Source: JBFWNZ01 sp050250795 (GTDB taxonomy: Bacteria > Pseudomonadota > Alphaproteobacteria > UBA8366). From it: a stretch of DNA of 18,001 bases. Positions 14,567 through 18,001 of this stretch are shown here, piece after piece. The first letter of the stretch is position 1. Every line of letters starts with the position of its first letter. Position numbers and translations under genes: made by a program. A model generated the notes under the pieces. It was given only the letters and a program-made list of their open reading frames with translations, searched no databases and was not told the DNA's origin. Location: contig JBFWNZ010000038.1 of the NCBI GenBank assembly GCA_050250795.1, positions 1 to 18,001 of the forward strand, written 5' to 3'.

Positions 14567-15532
14567 TCAGGCCTTGCCGTCCTTGGCCATGCCTTCGACA
14601 ACGGTGATCAGCTCGCGCACGGCATTGACCGAGTTGTCGAACATCGCCTGCTCGTCGGCATTCAGCGAAATCTCGACGACCCGTTCGACGCCGCCCTCGC
14701 CGATCACCACCGGCACGCCGACATACAGCCCGTCCAGGCCGTAGGCGCCCTTCACATAGGCGGCGCAGGGCAGGACGCGCTTCTTGTCGCGCAGATAGGA
14801 GGCCGCCATCGTGATGGCCGAAGACGCCGGCGCGTAGAAGGCCGAGCCCGTGCCGAGCAGGTTGACGATCTCGCCGCCGCCGAAGCGGGTGCGCTTCACG
14901 ATCTCGTCGATCTTGGCCTGGGTGGTCCAGCCCATCTTGATGAGGTCGGGCACCGGGATGCCGGCAACCGTCGAATAGCGCACCAGCGGCACCATCGTGT
15001 CGCCATGGCCGCCGAGCACGAAGGCGGTGACGTCCTCGACCGAGACCTTGAATTCATCGGCCAGGAAGTAGCGGAACCGGGCGCTGTCCAGCACGCCGGC
15101 CATACCCACCACCCGCTGATGCGGCAGGCCGCAGGCTTCCTGCAGCACATGGACCATGATGTCGAGCGGGTTGGTGATGCAGATCACGAAGGCATCGGGG
15201 CAGTTCTCGCGGATGCCCTTGCCGACGGCGTGCATCACCTTGGTGTTGATGCCGATCAGATCGTCGCGGCTCATGCCCGGCTTGCGCGGCGAGCCCGCGG
15301 TGACGATCACGACGTCCGCACCCTTGAGCGCCTTATAGTCGTTGGCGCCGCTGATCGCGGAATCGAACCCCTCGACCGGCGATGCCTGCACCAGATCGAG
15401 CGCCTTGCCCTGCGGCACGCCCTCGACGATGTCGAACAGCACGACGTCGCCCAGTTCCTTGAGACCGGCGAGCAGCGCCAGCGTGCCGCCGATATTGCCT
15501 GCGCCGACCAGCGCGATCTTGTTCCGAGCCAT
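14567..15532 (-). CDS. mdh: Malate dehydrogenase (LDH-like type)
   Basis: This is an NAD-dependent malate dehydrogenase, oxidising malate to oxaloacetate in the TCA cycle. The 321-residue protein belongs to the LDH-like MDH group common in Alphaproteobacteria. The NAD loop GAGNIGG lies at 10-16. The substrate arginines are Arg83 and Arg89 in the active-site loop SPRKPGMSR (81-89); arginine at the first position, not glutamine, marks malate over lactate. Asp149 and Arg152 lie in GVLDSARFR, and the catalytic His176 in GGHGDTM (174-180). The ATG at 15532 is preceded by GGGA about eight nt upstream. It heads the mdh-sucCDAB run and lies downstream of zapE and its partner gene, a common order in this class. 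Confidence 0.98.
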   Translation of the reverse strand: MARNKIALVGAGNIGGTLALLAGLKELGDVVLFDIVEGVPQGKALDLVQASPVEGFDSAISGANDYKALKGADVVIVTAGSPRKPGMSRDDLIGINTKVMHAVGKGIRENCPDAFVICITNPLDIMVHVLQEACGLPHQRVVGMAGVLDSARFRYFLADEFKVSVEDVTAFVLGGHGDTMVPLVRYSTVAGIPVPDLIKMGWTTQAKIDEIVKRTRFGGGEIVNLLGTGSAFYAPASSAITMAASYLRDKKRVLPCAAYVKGAYGLDGLYVGVPVVIGEGGVERVVEISLNADEQAMFDNSVNAVRELITVVEGMAKDGKA

Positions 15533-15589
15533 GAGATTTTCCCGTTTGCCTCAGTTGATCGGGTCTGCGCCACCTTGACCTGAGCGCGA

Positions 15590-15601
15590 GCCGGCGCCGG
15601 C
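15590..15601. repeat. 12-bp perfect palindrome in the mdh leader
   Basis: GCCGGCGCCGGC is a perfect palindrome about 57 nt upstream of the mdh start codon, within the 140-bp gap after the membrane-protein gene. It could be a regulator site or a tight RNA stem. GC-rich DNA produces such palindromes readily, so its function is open. Confidence 0.3.
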
Positions 15602-15619
15602 CCCTCCGAAATCGAGGGT

Positions 15620-15648
15620 TTCCTACAGCGAATCGCGCCATCGGGCAA
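15620..15648 (-). promoter_or_regulatory. Weak candidate promoter for mdh-sucCDAB
   Basis: On the minus strand, TTGCCC (15648-15643) and TAGGAA (15625-15620) are 17 nt apart. Both boxes match the sigma70 consensus only partly. The start would be near 15613, giving an 80-nt leader that contains the 12-bp palindrome. A promoter is expected in this gap because mdh begins the TCA run, but the call itself is weak. Confidence 0.22.
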
Positions 15649-15672
15649 GGCGCCCGCGGGTGCTTTTCACAC

Positions 15673-16221
15673 TCACTTGCGGAAACGCTGCCACCAGGAT
15701 TTCGCGGGCTTCGGATCGTCCGGGAAATCGAAACTCGGCCCATAGCGGTCCAGCCACGCGTTCAATATCTCCATATTCAGCCAGACCGACCGCCCGACGC
15801 CGCGCGGCAGAAGGTGACGCTCGATCCGCCCGCGACCTTCCGCCTCCGCATGCACGACAACGCCCGTGCCCAGAAGCCGCCGCCGCAGGATGAAACGCGA
15901 ATAGACCTTCTCCCATCGGATGCGCGTCACCCCGTAGGTCTCGCGCATCTCGATGCCCTCCTTCGAGAGCCAGATCCCCGAGGCGCCCGGCAGATGCGCG
16001 GCGAGAAAGGCCAGCGAGCCGATCAACAAAAACAGCGCCAGCAGATTCGCGCTCGGAATATGGGGTTCGCCGATCTGATGGACGGCCAAGGCCGTCGCGA
16101 TGCAACCGAAGGCAAGCGTCCCGTTCTGGAGCCAGTTGGGGCCGATATAATCCGGACCGGGGGGCGGCGCGTCCGACTCCGCCGCCGGTTGCGGCGCGTT
16201 GCTCGCGGGTTCCGTGGTCAT
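15673..16221 (-). CDS. Small membrane protein with a possible PH-like cytoplasmic domain
   Basis: I do not recognise a named family. The 182-residue protein has a Pro/Ala-rich N-terminus (1-30), two predicted membrane helices (about 34-50 and 58-77), and then a soluble, strand-rich part (about 82-160). That part has the pattern GIWLSKEGIEMR followed by RIRWEKV, similar in style to bacterial PH-like domains found after paired membrane helices. The C-terminus is basic and aromatic (KSWWQRFRK). Its ATG overlaps the zapE stop as ATGA (4 nt), indicating translational coupling. It sits 140 bp upstream of mdh. The overlap suggests it may work with ZapE at the inner membrane, but no function can be assigned. 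Confidence 0.8.
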   Translation of the reverse strand: MTTEPASNAPQPAAESDAPPPGPDYIGPNWLQNGTLAFGCIATALAVHQIGEPHIPSANLLALFLLIGSLAFLAAHLPGASGIWLSKEGIEMRETYGVTRIRWEKVYSRFILRRRLLGTGVVVHAEAEGRGRIERHLLPRGVGRSVWLNMEILNAWLDRYGPSFDFPDDPKPAKSWWQRFRK

Positions 16222-17417
16222 GATCCCTCCATCGCCCCATGATGGGGCAGATCGAAATAGGCGTCGGTCTGCATCTCCATCAGGCGGCTGATGGTGCGCT
16301 CGAATTCGAAGGCATGGGTCTCGCCGCGATACAGGTCGTGCGGCGGGACGGCGGCCGCCATGATCAGATTGCAGCGCAGCTCGTACAGGGTGTCGATCAG
16401 CGTCATGAACCGCTTCGCTTCATTGCGCCGATCCTCTGAAATCCGCGGCACGCCGTCGAGGACGATCGTATGGTAATGCTGGGCGATGCGCAGATAATCC
16501 TCGGCGCCCAGCGGACGGGAGCACAACTCCTCGAAACCGAACCATGCGACCCCGCGTGCCGTGCGCCCGACCTGGATCTCGCGGCCCTTGACGGTCAGCG
16601 TTTCGGAGCCCGGCTCCGCCCCCTCGGTCAGATCGTCGAAGGCCTGCTCCAGGGCGCGATGCGACGCCGGCCCCAGCGGCGCATGATAGACCTTCATCGC
16701 CTTCAGCCGGGCGAGGCGGTAGTCGATCGGCGCCGCGACCTCCAGCACGTCCAGCCGCTCCTTGAGCAGGGCGATGAACGGCAGGAAGCGCTCGCGCTGC
16801 AGGCCGTTGCGATACAGCATGTCCGGCGGGAAATTCGAGGTCGCGACCACCACCACCCCCTGGGCAAGCAACGCCTCGAACAGCCGGCCCAGGATCATCG
16901 CATCGGCGATGTTGGTGACGTGAAACTCGTCGAAGCACAGCAGCCGGACCTTCTGGGCGATATCCGCCGCCAGTTGCGGCAGCGGATCGCGGTCCGAGCG
17001 GCGGTCCTTGTCGCGGCGCCAGACATGCAGGGCGTCGTGCACCTCGATCATGAAGGCGTGGAAATGCACGCGGCGTTTCTTCTCCACCGGCGCGCTGCGG
17101 AAGAACAGGTCCATCAGCATCGACTTGCCGCGCCCGACCGGGCCGTGCAGGTAAAGCCCGCGCGGCGGTTGCACGGCCGCACGCCGATCCAGACCCAGCC
17201 GGGCCCGCCATCCGGTTGCGGGCTCTACCGGACGATAGCCGATCAGGGAGTCATGCAGCGCCTGCAGCCGCTGAACGGCGCGCGCCTGCATCGGATCGTC
17301 CTTCAACGCGCCGCTCTGCCGCAGGATTTCGTATGCGGCGGCCGGGCCGTCGGGATGCGCGGCCTCCCCGACCCTGAGGGCGTGGTCGGTTTCAGAATTG
17401 GCGGTATCGGGCGTCAT
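16218..17417 (-). CDS. zapE: ZapE (AFG1-type) ATPase, cell division protein
   Basis: This is an AAA-type ATPase of the AFG1/LACE1/ZapE family. E. coli ZapE acts on the FtsZ ring, and the mitochondrial relatives act in inner-membrane protein quality control. The protein is 399 residues against about 375 in E. coli. Walker A is GPVGRGKS (92-99), Walker B LLCFDEF (159-165) with Asp163-Glu164, and sensor-1 is ATSN (192-195). The family segment LQRERFLPFI follows near 206-215. The ATG at 17417 lacks a clear ribosome site, so the exact start is less certain than the identity. It overlaps the downstream membrane-protein gene by 4 nt, and mdh follows. The zapE-mdh linkage is common in Alphaproteobacteria. 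Confidence 0.95.
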   Translation of the reverse strand: MTPDTANSETDHALRVGEAAHPDGPAAAYEILRQSGALKDDPMQARAVQRLQALHDSLIGYRPVEPATGWRARLGLDRRAAVQPPRGLYLHGPVGRGKSMLMDLFFRSAPVEKKRRVHFHAFMIEVHDALHVWRRDKDRRSDRDPLPQLAADIAQKVRLLCFDEFHVTNIADAMILGRLFEALLAQGVVVVATSNFPPDMLYRNGLQRERFLPFIALLKERLDVLEVAAPIDYRLARLKAMKVYHAPLGPASHRALEQAFDDLTEGAEPGSETLTVKGREIQVGRTARGVAWFGFEELCSRPLGAEDYLRIAQHYHTIVLDGVPRISEDRRNEAKRFMTLIDTLYELRCNLIMAAAVPPHDLYRGETHAFEFERTISRLMEMQTDAYFDLPHHGAMEGS

Positions 17418-17463
17418 CGGGCCGGACGATTTCCGTCATAAAGAGAACGCTGCGGGGTCTGCC

Positions 17464-18001
17464 TCATGGCGCGTGCGCATGCAAGCCCCAACCGTCGGCA
17501 GACACCGTCGATTCCTCCTGCGAGATGCTTCGTTCCATCTCGCGCCGAAGCCGGACCGCTTCGTGCGACCCGTCGATTTCAACGTCGGCCCACCGCACGA
17601 CATCGCCCGCCGCGACGTCCGCGGCGAGCCGGACGCCATGGGCAAGACCGATCGGCAACGCGCCGACAGCCAAGGAAGCCTGCGCCGGCATCAGCCGGCC
17701 CCAGACGGTATAGCCCCCCTCGCCGTCCAGCATCTCGTCCCGGCGCAGCGGCCGCTTGGCGACCGATGCCACATCGCCGCGCCAGCCCGCCGGCGCGCCC
17801 GTCGCCTCGCCCCGCAGGGCGATGCTGGCGACCGAAATGCCGAGTTCCAGGCCGATCAGATGATAGGGTTTGTACATCGCCGCATACCGGCCGCTCGCAT
17901 CGGTGGAAAGCCCATATTCGGCGAAGCAGCGCGCCACATAATCGTCCGGCGCCCGAAATGTCGCATAGACACCCCAGCGCAGGTCGCGCGCCAGAGGCCG
18001 G
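17464..18001 (-). CDS. SAF-domain homoserine-dehydrogenase-like oxidoreductase, N-terminus cut by window edge
   Basis: This is the C-terminal 178 residues of a larger protein; the frame stays open to the window edge, so the GTG at 17937 should not be taken as the start. The sequence contains a RWGVYATF segment, MYKPYHLIGLELGISVASIAL, then KRPLRRDEMLDGEGGYTVWGR and GALPIGLAHGVRLAADVAAGD with VVRWADVE. This layout matches predicted homoserine-dehydrogenase-like NAD(P) oxidoreductases with a C-terminal SAF domain (the COG4091 type). These have an N-terminal Rossmann domain, expected here outside the window. The substrate is unknown. The stop at 17464 lies 46 nt before zapE on the same strand, so the two may be co-transcribed. 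Confidence 0.8.
   Translation of the reverse strand, partial: RPLARDLRWGVYATFRAPDDYVARCFAEYGLSTDASGRYAAMYKPYHLIGLELGISVASIALRGEATGAPAGWRGDVASVAKRPLRRDEMLDGEGGYTVWGRLMPAQASLAVGALPIGLAHGVRLAADVAAGDVVRWADVEIDGSHEAVRLRREMERSISQEESTVSADGWGLHAHAP

Overview
The window is a GC-rich (roughly two-thirds G+C by eye), gene-dense bacterial chromosome segment. Its core is the alphaproteobacterial 2-oxoglutarate dehydrogenase / TCA cluster, read on the minus strand: zapE - membrane protein - mdh - sucC - sucD - sucA - sucB (odhB), with lpdA on the same strand at the left edge. The gene order, the LDH-like malate dehydrogenase, the zapE-mdh linkage and the Ala/Pro-rich E2 linker point to Alphaproteobacteria, probably a Rhodospirillales-like lineage. 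The taxon is an inference from gene order and protein style.

Right part (about 12.3-18.0 kb, all minus strand): the C-terminal part of a SAF-domain homoserine-dehydrogenase-like oxidoreductase runs off the right edge. It is followed by the ZapE ATPase, a small two-helix membrane protein that overlaps zapE by 4 nt, malate dehydrogenase, and the two succinyl-CoA synthetase subunits, which overlap by 1 nt. Middle (7.9-12.3 kb): E1 (sucA) and E2 (sucB) of 2-oxoglutarate dehydrogenase. Together these genes convert 2-oxoglutarate to succinyl-CoA to succinate (with NTP formation) and malate to oxaloacetate. The mdh-sucC and sucD-sucA gaps each hold a strong GC-rich hairpin without a T-tract.

Left part (1.1-7.9 kb): an accessory block of about 6.8 kb separates sucB from lpdA (E3), which are usually adjacent or close. 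It holds azlC-azlD (a branched-chain amino acid exporter family, 16 nt after sucB); an isocitrate lyase / PEP mutase family lyase on the plus strand; a divergent two-subunit aconitase-superfamily dehydratase (LeuD-like then LeuC-like); a secreted DUF2059 protein; and, on the plus strand, a HMG-CoA-lyase-like enzyme followed by a family III CoA-transferase.

The main point of interest is this accessory block. It combines a hydro-lyase, a 2-hydroxyacid C-C lyase, a CoA-transferase and an acyl-CoA lyase whose HMG-CoA-lyase active-site cysteine is replaced by glycine. Such a set could break down a branched C5-C6 hydroxy-dicarboxylate (citramalate, mesaconate/citraconate or dimethylmalate type) to pyruvate and acetyl- or propionyl units entering the adjacent TCA cycle. 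The pathway is inferred; the individual families are well supported. All gaps between genes are shorter than 170 bp. I saw no tRNA, rRNA, CRISPR array or insertion sequence.
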